Shown here one piece after another: positions 1 to 7,793 of a stretch of DNA of 34,029 nt. Positions within the stretch are counted from its first letter, which is position 1. Each line of letters starts with the position of its first letter. Under the pieces are notes generated by a model, which was given only the letters and a program-made list of their open reading frames with translations, was not told the origin of the DNA and ran no database searches. A program made the position numbers and the translations under genes. The DNA comes from DATDCY01 sp031406795 [NCBI: Candidatus Rokuibacteriota bacterium]. GTDB lineage: Bacteria; JAUVQV01. The stretch covers positions 1 through 34,029 of the forward strand of contig JANOHV010000040.1 of assembly GCA_031406795.1 (NCBI GenBank), in the 5' to 3' direction.

Positions 1-166
1 CGTCGCGATGGTGGTGGTCTCGCACGACCTGGGCGTGATCCGCACCCTGACCTCGCGCACCCTGGTCATGAAGGACGGTCGGGTGGTCGAAGCGGGGCTG
101 ACTGACCAGGTGCTCGAGGATCCTCAACACGAGTACACCCAGCTCATGGTCAGTTCGATCCTGTAG
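1..166 (+). CDS. phnK: Phosphonate C-P lyase system ATP-binding protein PhnK, C-terminal end (partial)
   Basis: Only the last 54 codons are in the window; the frame runs from base 2 to a TAG at 164-166. The segment has the ABC-ATPase H-loop (VVSHDLGV) followed by a D-loop-distal tail (VMKDGRVVEAGLTDQVLEDP) and ends HEYTQLMVSSIL, which closely matches the end of E. coli PhnK. PhnK docks on the PhnGHIJ core of carbon-phosphorus lyase. The stop is followed by an AGGAGG that serves phnL, 8 nt downstream, so the genes are in one operon. The core genes phnGHIJ are expected just upstream, outside the window. Confidence 0.9.
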   Translation, partial: VAMVVVSHDLGVIRTLTSRTLVMKDGRVVEAGLTDQVLEDPQHEYTQLMVSSIL

Positions 167-174
167 GAGGCACG

Positions 175-894
175 ATGCTCGAGGTCAGCGGTCTCGCCAA
201 GTCGTTCACCGTGCACGCGCTCGGGGGCAAGCGCATCGACGGCTTCGCCGACGTGGATTTCCTGGTGACGGCCGGGGAAGTGCTGGTGCTCGCCGGGCCG
301 AGCGGGTCGGGCAAGAGCTCGGTCCTCAAGTGCGTCTACCGCACCTACCTCCCGACCGCGGGCAGCGCGCATTACCACCCGCGGCGGGGCGGGGTCGTGG
401 ACCTGGCCCGGGCTTCCGAGCATGAGGTGCTGCGGCTGCGCGCCGCCGAGATCGGCTGCGTCACCCAGTTCCTCAGGGTCATCCCGCGCGTCCCCGCGGT
501 CGACGTCGTCGCGGAACCGCTGCTGCGAAACGGCTTCGCGCTCCGCGAGGCGCGGGACCGGGCCGCCGAGCTGCTGGCGCGCCTGCAGATCCCGGCGGCG
601 CTGCACGAGGCCTTCCCGGCGACCTTCAGCGGCGGAGAGCAGCAGCGCGTCAACATCGCGCGCGCGGTGATCGGCGAGCCGCGGCTGCTGCTGCTCGACG
701 AGCCCACGGCCTCGCTCGACCGCACGGCGACCGGGATCGTCCTGGAACTGCTCGCGGAGCTCAAGTGCCAGGGGACCGCGCTGGTCGCCGTCTTCCACGA
801 CAAGGAGGCCGCGGACCGGATCGCCGACCGGTTCTGCTGCCTGCCTGAAAGGAGTGAACTGCCATGCCGCTGTGCCAGTGCCGTCCCGATGTGA
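175..894 (+). CDS. phnL: Phosphonate C-P lyase system ATP-binding protein PhnL
   Basis: This 239-residue ABC ATPase has Walker A GPSGSGKSS at residues 41-49, a signature SGGEQQRVNIARA from about 152, Walker B LLLLDEPTASLD at 171-182 and an H-loop (VFHD) near 203. In characterised systems PhnL joins PhnG, H, I and M to make ribose-1-methylphosphonate-5-triphosphate from the phosphonate and ATP. It starts at ATG 175, 4 nt after a perfect AGGAGG. It follows phnK and overlaps the start of phnM by 31 nt, suggesting translational coupling. The last dozen residues (Cys-rich, ending ASAVPM) lie in the overlap and are not family-like. The phnK-L-M context settles the identity. Confidence 0.93.
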   Translation: MLEVSGLAKSFTVHALGGKRIDGFADVDFLVTAGEVLVLAGPSGSGKSSVLKCVYRTYLPTAGSAHYHPRRGGVVDLARASEHEVLRLRAAEIGCVTQFLRVIPRVPAVDVVAEPLLRNGFALREARDRAAELLARLQIPAALHEAFPATFSGGEQQRVNIARAVIGEPRLLLLDEPTASLDRTATGIVLELLAELKCQGTALVAVFHDKEAADRIADRFCCLPERSELPCRCASAVPM

Positions 895-2051
895 CGGCCC
901 GTGGGGACCTCCTCATCGACAACGCCCGGATCGTGACTCCGGATGGGGTCATCGACACGGGAAGCCTCGAGATCGCCGAGGGGCGGATCGCGAAGGTCAG
1001 GGAGTGGGCGGGCGGCCGCACCGGGTGTCGCGTCGACGCCCGCGGGCTGCTGCTCTTCCCGGGGTTCGTCGACATTCACAGCGATGCGATCGAGACGACG
1101 ATTCAGCCGCGCCCCGGCGGCCGCTTCCCGTATGCGATGGCGATCACGGAGCTCGACAAACAGCTCGTCTCCTGCGGGATCACGACGATCTACCACTGCC
1201 TCTCCTTTTCCGACCCCCACGACAAGACGCTGCGGGGCTTTCGGACCTGCGCCGAGCTGATCCGGGAGATCAACCGTCGCGCGCCGGGTCTGCGCGCCGC
1301 AACCAGGGTTCACGCGCGCTTCGAGGTGACCGAGACCGCCGCGTTGCCGATCGTCGAGGAGCTGCTGCGCGAGGACGAGGTGCACCTCTTCTCGGTGATG
1401 GATCACACGCCGGGACAGGGGCAGTTCCTCGACGTCGGGAATTTCCGCGACTACTACGGTCGCGTGCGGGGACGAACCCCGGCCGAGCTCGACACGCTGA
1501 TCGAGGAGCGACTCGCCGCCCGGCGGACCCTCGACGAGCGGCTGCTGCGCGGCATCACGGCGCTGGCGCTCAAGCGCGGCGTCGCGATCGCCAGCCACGA
1601 CGACGATTCCGCGCAGAAGGTGGCCTGGGTTCAGCGGCTCGGCGCAACGCTCTCGGAGTTCCCGGTGAACCTCGCCGCTGCGCGGGCGGCGCACGAGCGC
1701 GGCCTGGCCGTTTCGTACGGGGCGCCGAACGTCTTCCGCGGCGCATCGGCGACGAACAACCTCAATGCCCGCGAGAGCATCGGCGCCGGCTACGGCGACA
1801 TCATCTGCTCGGACTACGCGCCGATGTCGCTGCTGCACGCGGTTCTCGCCCTCGAACGCCTCGGGATCGTCCCGCTGCACGAAGCCGTGAACATGGTCTC
1901 CCGCAACCCGGCCGGCGTGGTGGGGATCGCCGACGAGACCGGTTCCCTCGAGGAGGGGAAACTGGCCGACCTCGTGCTTGTCGATGACCGGGAGGATGTT
2001 CCGCGCGTCGTTCGGACCTTCGTCGCCGGCAGGGAGGTCTTCTGCTCGTGA
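864..2051 (+). CDS. phnM: Alpha-D-ribose 1-methylphosphonate 5-triphosphate diphosphatase PhnM
   Basis: This 395-residue amidohydrolase-fold protein carries the metal-site segment FPGFVDIHSDAIE (His72) and further conserved histidines/aspartates such as ASHDDDS and YGAPNVFRG, with the C-terminal VNPAG-type motif SRNPAGVVGIADETGSLEEGK. PhnM removes pyrophosphate from ribose-1-methylphosphonate-5-triphosphate to give the PhnJ substrate. The ATG at 864 has an AGGAG about 9 nt upstream, inside the end of phnL. Its TGA overlaps the GTG start of the next gene (GTGA), so the downstream acetyltransferase is probably translationally coupled. Length matches the E. coli protein (about 378 aa). Confidence 0.95.
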   Translation: MPLCQCRPDVTARGDLLIDNARIVTPDGVIDTGSLEIAEGRIAKVREWAGGRTGCRVDARGLLLFPGFVDIHSDAIETTIQPRPGGRFPYAMAITELDKQLVSCGITTIYHCLSFSDPHDKTLRGFRTCAELIREINRRAPGLRAATRVHARFEVTETAALPIVEELLREDEVHLFSVMDHTPGQGQFLDVGNFRDYYGRVRGRTPAELDTLIEERLAARRTLDERLLRGITALALKRGVAIASHDDDSAQKVAWVQRLGATLSEFPVNLAAARAAHERGLAVSYGAPNVFRGASATNNLNARESIGAGYGDIICSDYAPMSLLHAVLALERLGIVPLHEAVNMVSRNPAGVVGIADETGSLEEGKLADLVLVDDREDVPRVVRTFVAGREVFCS

Positions 2052-2527
2052 GCGCCGTGTCGTCCCTGACGGTCCGCGACGCCGCGGCCGCGGATGCCAC
2101 GGCCCTCTCCGTGCTGCTCGCGCAGCTCGGGTACCCCATGTCGCCGCTGCTGGTGGCGGTGCGGGTGCTGCATCTCGCGGCGGGCGGCCAGACGCGGGTG
2201 CTGGTCGCCGATGCCGGAACCGGGGCCATCGGCTTTCTGGCGCTCACAAGGGTGGACATCCTGCCGTACCCGGAGCCCGTTGCGCGCATCACCGCGCTGT
2301 GCGTGGCCGAGGGCAGCCGCTGCGCGGGGGTGGGTGGGGCCCTCGAGGAGCGGGCCGCCGAGATCGCCCGCGACTGGGGCTGCGCGAAAGTCGAAGTCAT
2401 CTCCAACCGGTTACGGGTGCGGGCTCACGAATTCTACGAGCGGCAGGGATACGAGCAGACCCATCGTTGCTTCGCCAAACGGCTTCGGAACGAGAACCGA
2501 GGAGGAGATGCCGATGCCACCGGTTGA
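2048..2527 (+). CDS. GNAT-family N-acetyltransferase, PhnO-like (candidate aminoalkylphosphonate acetyltransferase)
   Basis: The 159-residue protein has a GNAT fold: an N-terminal TVRDAAAADA start, a beta4-type segment ARITALCVAEGSR, and the acetyl-CoA loop RCAGVGGALEERA, then the C-terminal AHEFYERQGYEQTHRCFAKRL. That end resembles E. coli PhnO ([21 protein letters not shown]), which N-acetylates aminoalkylphosphonates. It begins at GTG 2048, overlapping the phnM stop by 4 nt. Position inside a C-P lyase operon and the C-terminal similarity support a PhnO-like role. The N-terminal half is divergent, so the substrate is uncertain and I leave the symbol empty. Confidence 0.8.
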   Translation: MSAVSSLTVRDAAAADATALSVLLAQLGYPMSPLLVAVRVLHLAAGGQTRVLVADAGTGAIGFLALTRVDILPYPEPVARITALCVAEGSRCAGVGGALEERAAEIARDWGCAKVEVISNRLRVRAHEFYERQGYEQTHRCFAKRLRNENRGGDADATG

Positions 2528-3374
2528 TCAGCTCGACGTCACTGCGCTGCCGGAGACCCTGCTGACACGGATGCGGGAGACCGCAGTGGCGGCCGCCGCC
2601 GCCGCGGGAGAACTCCAGATGCGTCTCTTCCGGAGCGAGCACCTGGTCCGTGCGGTGTCCGATCACGACCTGACCCTCGATGTCGACAAGCACTGCGAAC
2701 AGGCGATGGTGCGGATCATCAGGGCGGCCTTCCCCCGTCACGGCATCCTTTCCGAGGAAGGCGGAACCGAGCCGGGGGACGAGCCTTATCTCTGGGTGCT
2801 CGATCCGCTCGACGGCACGGTAAACTACTATCATGGGATTCCGTTCTTCTGCGCCTGCGTCAGCTGCCATCGACGGCCGGACGCGGCGGTGACGTCGGCC
2901 TTCTCGCGCAGGCTCGGCACGGTCGCCGCGGCCGTCTGCGCCCCCGCACTCGGCGAGAGCTTCGCCGCGGCACTCGGCCGCGGCGCCGAGCTCAACGGCG
3001 GGACCCTCGCCTGTCCCGACACCTTCGATCTCGCGAGCGCGGTGTTCGGGGTCAGCCTCGGCAGCAGGCCGGAGGACACCGAGGCGATGCTCCGCCTCTG
3101 CCGGTCCCTCGGCGCGAAGGCACGGAAGTTGCGCTCGTTCGGCGCCACGGGATACGACCTGGCGCAGGTCGCGGCCGGCCGGCTCGGCGGGCTCGCGCAG
3201 AAGAGCGTGAACCTCTGGGACGCCGCGGCCGGAGCGCTCATTCTCGAGGAGGCCTGCGGGGTGGTCGAGGGTCGCCCGGCCGCCGGCGGGCGCTGGGACA
3301 TGGTCGCGGCCGCCCCGGGGGTTCACGCGCGGCTTTCAACGCTGGTGCGCGAGGCATGGACGACGTTCGCCTGA
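2514..3374 (+). CDS. Inositol monophosphatase-family phosphatase in the phn operon
   Basis: This protein of 286 residues has the Mg-dependent IMPase signatures: ILSEEGG (in the place of the usual GEE), the metal site WVLDPLDGTVNYYHGIPFF, and the C-terminal motif NLWDAAAGALILEEACG. The family hydrolyses phosphomonoesters such as inositol phosphates, fructose-1,6-bisphosphate or 3'-phosphoadenosine 5'-phosphate. ATGs occur at 2508 and 2514; I choose 2514 because GGAGGAG ends 6 nt before it. The gene overlaps the acetyltransferase by 14 nt and the next gene by 19 nt, so it is part of the phn operon. A role in dephosphorylating a ribose bisphosphate from C-P lyase is an inference. Confidence 0.85.
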   Translation: MPPVDQLDVTALPETLLTRMRETAVAAAAAAGELQMRLFRSEHLVRAVSDHDLTLDVDKHCEQAMVRIIRAAFPRHGILSEEGGTEPGDEPYLWVLDPLDGTVNYYHGIPFFCACVSCHRRPDAAVTSAFSRRLGTVAAAVCAPALGESFAAALGRGAELNGGTLACPDTFDLASAVFGVSLGSRPEDTEAMLRLCRSLGAKARKLRSFGATGYDLAQVAAGRLGGLAQKSVNLWDAAAGALILEEACGVVEGRPAAGGRWDMVAAAPGVHARLSTLVREAWTTFA

Positions 3375-3916
3375 TCATCATCACGGTCCCGCCCCCGGCC
3401 GTGCGCGCCGAACTCTCGAAGCTGCGGGCAACCTGCTCCGGGGTTTCCTCGTCGCACGCCGCATCGGTCTACCCTCCGCACATCACCCTGCGGACCGGTG
3501 TCCTCGTGCCGGAGGTCGAGATGCCGGTCTTCCTGGCCGAATTCGGTTCCCACCTGCAGGGCGTCGGCCCGTGCGAGATCCGCACCGGAGCCATCGTCTC
3601 CACGACGCTCAGGCGCGACGATCGGGAGGTGCCGATCGTCGCACTGGAGATCGAGCCGGACGGGGCGCTGGTTTCGTTGCACGAGCGGCTGCTGCGCTAC
3701 GATCGCTACCGCGCGAGCGACCGCACCGGCTTCTGGCCGCACCTGACGCTCGCCTTCCAGGATCTCAGCGCGGATGGCCGCCGACGCCTCGAGGCCTATC
3801 TGGCCGCCCGGGAGGAACTGCGGTCGCGGCGGTTCCTCTGGAACTGCGACAACGTCTCGCTCTACCGGCAGCGCGGGAGGCGCTGGCAGCCCCGCCACGT
3901 CTACAAGCTGGCGTAG
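3356..3916 (+). CDS. 2H phosphoesterase superfamily protein (2'-5' RNA ligase/cyclic phosphodiesterase-like)
   Basis: This 186-residue protein carries the two HxT motifs that define the 2H superfamily: YPPHITLRTGV near residue 42 and FWPHLTLAFQD near residue 130, spaced as expected for the duplicated half-domains. 2H enzymes act on cyclic phosphodiesters and 2',3'- or 1'',2''-cyclic phosphates. It starts at ATG 3356 inside the end of the IMPase-like gene, and its stop overlaps the convergent metallophosphoesterase by 16 nt. Another 2H-type family (DUF1045, PhnN-linked) is known from phn operons, so the association is meaningful. Its substrate could be 5-phosphoribosyl-1,2-cyclic phosphate, the C-P lyase product; that is inference. 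Confidence 0.82.
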   Translation: MDDVRLIIITVPPPAVRAELSKLRATCSGVSSSHAASVYPPHITLRTGVLVPEVEMPVFLAEFGSHLQGVGPCEIRTGAIVSTTLRRDDREVPIVALEIEPDGALVSLHERLLRYDRYRASDRTGFWPHLTLAFQDLSADGRRRLEAYLAAREELRSRRFLWNCDNVSLYRQRGRRWQPRHVYKLA

Positions 3917-4656
3917 TGCGGCGCGGCGGTCCACGCAGGAGACGGTGCGCCGCTGCGCAGCAACGGGGCGATCTCCGGGGGCAGGCCGGCCGCAACCAGT
4001 GCGCGGGCGTTCGCCTCGACGTCATACGGGACGCGCAGAATCTGGGCGCAGACGGCGGCTGGGGTGATCTCGACCACCGCGCACGCCGCGCGCGGGTCGC
4101 CGTCGACCGGCTTGCCGACGGAGCCGGGGTTGACCAGCGTGGTCCTGCCGAGCCGTTCGATCCTCGGGAGATGCGAGTGCCCGAGGACGACGATGTCGGC
4201 GCCGGTCTCGCCGGCCCGCCTCGCCCAGGCGCTCTGCTCGCGCGCGAGTTCCGCCTCGCCACGGTCGCCGACCTGGCCGTGGGCGAGCAGGATGTTCCGG
4301 TTTTCGAAGACCAGCCACCGGATCACGGCCAGCTGCCGCAGACGGCTGCGCGTCTGCTCGCTGACCCGGGATTGCGTCCAACGCAGCGACGCCTCCCTGA
4401 GGCGGGCGAGACTCCCGGACGCCGGCCCGCAGCCGCAGTCGGGGTGCATCTGGGCGACCGCCTCGTCGTAGTTGCCCTGGACTTCGATGACCTGCTCCTT
4501 CCCGAGAAGCTCGACGCACTCGTCGGGAAAGGCGGAGTACCCGACGCTGTCGCCGGTGTTCAGGATCGCGCTCACGCCGCAGCGCCGCAGCGCGCTCAGC
4601 ACACTGCCGAGTGCGGCGAGGTTGCCGTGAATGTCGCCGATGATCCCGAGACGCAT
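3901..4656 (-). CDS. Calcineurin-like metallophosphoesterase (YfcE/MJ0936 type)
   Basis: This 251-residue protein shows the full metallophosphoesterase motif series in order: GDIHGNLAAL (residues 7-16), NTGDSVGY (about 33-40), GNYDE in the position of GNHD/E, ILLAHGQ, and the terminal GHSHLP, followed by VNPGSVGKP. Such small enzymes hydrolyse phosphodiesters or phosphomonoesters with two divalent metals. A GGAGG lies about 8 nt before ATG 4656. It follows phnE by 34 nt on the same strand, so it is the last gene of a phnCDE operon and meets the plus-strand phn genes tail to tail with a 16-nt overlap. Its substrate is not readable from sequence. Confidence 0.85.
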   Translation of the reverse strand: MRLGIIGDIHGNLAALGSVLSALRRCGVSAILNTGDSVGYSAFPDECVELLGKEQVIEVQGNYDEAVAQMHPDCGCGPASGSLARLREASLRWTQSRVSEQTRSRLRQLAVIRWLVFENRNILLAHGQVGDRGEAELAREQSAWARRAGETGADIVVLGHSHLPRIERLGRTTLVNPGSVGKPVDGDPRAACAVVEITPAAVCAQILRVPYDVEANARALVAAGLPPEIAPLLRSGAPSPAWTAAPHYASL

Positions 4657-4690
4657 CGCGTTCGTCCTCCCTTTCGTGGTGACGACCGTC

Positions 4691-5497
4691 TCAGACGAAC
4701 AGCCGTCTCAGCCGCGAGCTCGCGACGTCGACGAGACTCACGGTGACGATGATGATCAACAGCATTGCCGCAGTCTCGCTGTACTGGAAACTGCGGATCG
4801 CGTCCCAGAGCACCATGCCGATGCCGCCCGCGCCGACCATGCCGACGATGCTCGCCGAACGGACGTTGGCCTCGAACCGGTAGAGGGAGTAGGAGACCCA
4901 GAGCGGCATCACCTGCGGGATGACGCCGAAGGCGATGTCCTCCAGCGCGTTGGAACCCGTCGCGCGGATGCCTTCCACCGGGCGCGGGTCGATCGCCTCC
5001 ACCGCCTCGGAGAAGAGCTTCGCCAGCGTCCCGCTGGTGTGGACGAACAGCGCCAGGACGCCCGCGAAGGGGCCGAGGCCGACCGCGGCGATGAAGAGCA
5101 TCGCGAAGATCATCTCGTTGATCGAGCGGGCGGCGTCCATGAGCCGCCGGGTCGGCTGGTAGACCCACAGGGGCACCACGTTCGACGAGGAGAGCAGCCC
5201 GAGCGGCACCGCCGCGAGGACGGAGAGCACCGTCCCCCAGACGGCGATGTGGATCGTGATCAGCATCTGCTCGAGATAGAGGCGCCACTCGCCGAAGCTC
5301 GGCTTCGCGAAGCCGCGGAGGTACTGGACCATGTTCTCCCGGTACGTCCAGAGGTCAAGCGGCTTGAGCTCCAGCACGATGGAGGACCAGACCAGGTACG
5401 CCAGGACGGCGGCCGCGACGCCGCCCCGGGCGATCCACACCCGCCGCGAAGTGCGGGGAATCTCCAGGCCGAGTTGGAACATCGTCGTTTCTGTCAT
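4691..5497 (-). CDS. phnE: Phosphonate ABC transporter permease PhnE
   Basis: The protein has 268 residues with an N-terminal membrane segment (about 25-45) and a permease core of about five more segments. The cytoplasmic coupling loop reads [35 protein letters not shown], the EAA-type loop of PhnE permeases, and the C-terminal region ([26 protein letters not shown]) is characteristic. It forms the inner-membrane channel with PhnC and PhnD. The start at 5497 has only a weak ribosome site; the ATG at 5482 has none, so 5497 is kept. It lies 51 nt after phnD and 34 nt before the metallophosphoesterase. Confidence 0.93.
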   Translation of the reverse strand: MTETTMFQLGLEIPRTSRRVWIARGGVAAAVLAYLVWSSIVLELKPLDLWTYRENMVQYLRGFAKPSFGEWRLYLEQMLITIHIAVWGTVLSVLAAVPLGLLSSSNVVPLWVYQPTRRLMDAARSINEMIFAMLFIAAVGLGPFAGVLALFVHTSGTLAKLFSEAVEAIDPRPVEGIRATGSNALEDIAFGVIPQVMPLWVSYSLYRFEANVRSASIVGMVGAGGIGMVLWDAIRSFQYSETAAMLLIIIVTVSLVDVASSRLRRLFV

Positions 5498-5548
5498 GGA
5501 ACCGCCCGCCGCGCGAGGGGAGGGGCGTCAGCCCCCCCCCGCGTCGGT

Positions 5549-6571
5549 CTACTCCTCGTGGAACTTCGAGAGGTTTTGCACGTACGACTTCAGCTCGCTG
5601 AGCTGGTCGGCCAGGGAGGCGAGCTTGGCCTTGTCCTCGGCGCTTTGCTCCGGCTTGCCCTGGATCTTCAGCGTCTCCTTGATGATTTCGATCTCGCGGA
5701 TCGGGAGCAGCTGCCGGTTGTTCGACTCGTTGAAGGGCGCCCAGCCGCTGGAGAGCCCGGCGAGCACCTGCCGCTGCCGCTCGACGTCTGCGCCGACGCG
5801 GCCGTACGAGAGGACGAAGCCCTTGATGCGGGCCTTCAGTTCCTTCGACAGGTCCTTGCGCCAGACGAGGGGGTCGCTCGGGATCAGCGGGCTCTTCCAG
5901 ATCGGCTTCACCTGGGCGGCCATTTCAGGCTGCGTCTTCTGGAGCTTCCCGAGGTTCTCGGTGTTGTTCGTCGCGAAGTCGACCTTCTTGTTGGCCACGG
6001 AGAGCAGGTTCGCCTCGTGGTTGGAGTTGACGACCCGCTTGAAAGTCTTCATCGGGTCGATCCCGCGCTGCGCCCAGAGGTAGTAGTTCGGGATCAGGTA
6101 CCCCGAGGTGCTGTTGGGGTCGCCGTTGCCGAAGGTCAGGTCCTTCGCGTTCTTCACGATGTCGTCGATCGAGTTGTAGGGGCTGTCCTTGTGCACGAGG
6201 ATCAGCGACCAGTAGCCCGGGTTGCCGTCCTTGTCGACCGTCTGCGCGAAGATCTCGCCGCTGGAGCGGTCCACCGCCTCCATCGCGGACTTGTTGCCGA
6301 ACCAGGCGATGTGGACCTTGCCGAAGCGCATCCCCTCGATGACTCCGGCGTAGTCCGTGGCGAAGAACGCGTTGACCTTCATCCCCAGCGCCTTCGACAT
6401 GTCCTCGAGGAACGGCTCGAAACCTTTCCTCAGCCCCTGGGTGGATTCGGTCGAGATGATGCCGAAGTTGAGCTCCTTGATCTCCTCCGGCCTGTTCACC
6501 GACGCGCCGGCCGCCGAAGCGGCCAGCAGTGCGATGCCGAGCAACGGTGCGATGAACCTGAACGAACGCAT
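5549..6571 (-). CDS. phnD: Phosphonate ABC transporter substrate-binding protein PhnD
   Basis: This 340-residue protein has a signal peptide (MRSFRFIAPLLGIALLAASAAGA, cleavage near 23) and the PhnD core: NFGIISTESTQGLRKGFEPF, the binding-pocket region FFATDYAGVIEGMRFGKVHIAWFGNKSA, and FGNGDPNSTSGYLIPNYYL. These closely follow E. coli PhnD, which binds aminoethylphosphonate and related compounds in the periplasm. The C-terminal 60 residues are rich in Lys/Glu and probably helical. It sits between phnC and phnE on the minus strand in the standard order. GGAGG is present a short way upstream of ATG 6571 (CAAGGAGGTC). Confidence 0.95.
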   Translation of the reverse strand: MRSFRFIAPLLGIALLAASAAGASVNRPEEIKELNFGIISTESTQGLRKGFEPFLEDMSKALGMKVNAFFATDYAGVIEGMRFGKVHIAWFGNKSAMEAVDRSSGEIFAQTVDKDGNPGYWSLILVHKDSPYNSIDDIVKNAKDLTFGNGDPNSTSGYLIPNYYLWAQRGIDPMKTFKRVVNSNHEANLLSVANKKVDFATNNTENLGKLQKTQPEMAAQVKPIWKSPLIPSDPLVWRKDLSKELKARIKGFVLSYGRVGADVERQRQVLAGLSSGWAPFNESNNRQLLPIREIEIIKETLKIQGKPEQSAEDKAKLASLADQLSELKSYVQNLSKFHEE

Positions 6572-6616
6572 GTCCGAGACCTCCTTGCTTTGCGGTTGTT
6601 GTCGTGGCGCCGCGGG

Positions 6617-7528
6617 TCAGTTCAGGCAGCCCGCGCCCGCCGGGTCACCAGGGGGATCGAAGATCGGCGGTGCACCGTGGCGTGCTCCGTGAAACTCGGG
6701 AAGTGCCGGATGCGCCTGCGTCGCCCGCGGCGTGCTTGCGCCGTCGCCGCACCAGTTCACGCAGCTGCCGTAGACGTTCCGCAGAAGATCCGGCGTCAGG
6801 TCGTGCGTCGGGCCGTCGAAGACCACGCGCCCGTCCTTGAGCGCGACGGAGCGGGGACAGTAGCGCCAGGCGTAGTCGATCTGGTGCAGGCTGACGAGGA
6901 CCGTCGCCCCGTCCTCCCGGTTGAGGGTCGCGAGCGCGGCCATGACCCGGTGCGAGGACTCCGGGTCGAGGGAGGCGATCGGCTCGTCGGCGAGGATCAC
7001 TTTCGCCCCCTGGACCATCGCCCGGGCGATCGCCCCGCGCTGCTGCTGCCCGCCGGAGAGGGTGCTGGCCCGCTGGCCGGCGTGCTCCGCGATGCCGACA
7101 CGCTCGAGCGATGTCAGCGCGGCGTGTTTCTCCGCCCGGGTGAAGCAGTGGGCGGCGCTGCGCCAGGTCGGCACGCGCGCGAGCATGCCGACGAGCGTGT
7201 TGGTCAGGAGCGTGAGCCGGCCCACGAGGTTGAACTGCTGGAAGATGAAGCCCACGCGACTGCGGATGCGCCTGATGTCGCGGGCGACTTTGCCGCCACT
7301 CTGGACGATCTGACCGTGCACCCGGACTTCGCCGCCGCGGCGATCGGCCGGGATCAACCCGGCGACGTGCCGCAGCAGGGTGGACTTGCCGGAGCCCGAG
7401 GTCCCGATCAGGGCCACCATCTCCCCGGGCGCGACGCGGACGCCGACCCGGTCCAGGGCTTTGCGCTGCGCAAAGGTCTTGCGCAGATCGGTCACCTCGA
7501 TCGCCGCCGCTTCGTTTGATCCGCTCAT
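6617..7528 (-). CDS. phnC: Phosphonate ABC transporter ATP-binding protein PhnC
   Basis: The protein has 303 residues from the ATG at 7528, chosen because AAGGAGG lies 7 nt upstream; an open frame further upstream to 7735 has no family resemblance. Domains in order: Walker [11 protein letters not shown]-loop [17 protein letters not shown], signature [14 protein letters not shown] (Gly in place of the usual Val), Walker [16 protein letters not shown] and H-loop VSLHQIDYA. This is the PhnC pattern. E. coli PhnC is 262 aa; here about 40 extra residues follow NVYGSCVN, Pro/Ala/His-rich with no recognised motif. phnD follows after 45 nt, giving phnC-D-E order. Confidence 0.94.
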   Translation of the reverse strand: MSGSNEAAAIEVTDLRKTFAQRKALDRVGVRVAPGEMVALIGTSGSGKSTLLRHVAGLIPADRRGGEVRVHGQIVQSGGKVARDIRRIRSRVGFIFQQFNLVGRLTLLTNTLVGMLARVPTWRSAAHCFTRAEKHAALTSLERVGIAEHAGQRASTLSGGQQQRGAIARAMVQGAKVILADEPIASLDPESSHRVMAALATLNREDGATVLVSLHQIDYAWRYCPRSVALKDGRVVFDGPTHDLTPDLLRNVYGSCVNWCGDGASTPRATQAHPALPEFHGARHGAPPIFDPPGDPAGAGCLN

Positions 7529-7640
7529 CGCGTGCCTCCTTGCCGTTGCTCGGGCCAACCCGTTGCCCTTCGTTATCCTCCCGACAGATTGGGGGCGTGT
7601 GTGGCTGGGATGTTGTTCCTGTGCGTTCGCGTGCCGCCTG

Positions 7641-7683
7641 AAAAAGGTTGGGGGTCGAACGCCCGGGGGAGGCGCTCGACCCC
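7641..7683 (-). terminator. Intrinsic terminator between the porin gene and phnC
   Basis: Read on the minus strand, an 8-bp stem (GGGGTCGA / TCGACCCC), one mismatch, then four more pairs closes on a 7-nt loop, and the run CCTTTTT follows within a few bases. A second 9-bp hairpin with one G-T pair (7762-7792) lies directly after the porin stop. The 265-nt gap between porin and phnC therefore ends porin transcription, and phnC probably has its own promoter in 7529-7640. I see no gene in this gap. Confidence 0.6.
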
Positions 7684-7793
7684 CTGCAGGAGGAGGATCG
7701 GGGGGCAGGCTTTCCCCCCAATGAGCGAGACCCACCGGCAGGATGCGTCTCGCTCTCGAGGGGGAAGGCCTGGCCCGCCCGGTGGCCCTCCCG

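Noticed and set aside
4631-7519. 962-codon plus-strand open frame opposite phnE, phnD and phnC
   Set aside because: Antisense shadow of well-conserved transporter genes, low-complexity composition, no recognised motif.
7529-7640. Possible Pho box upstream of phnC
   Set aside because: I looked for the CTGTCAT-type repeated 11-bp pattern there and before the porin and saw none that was convincing.
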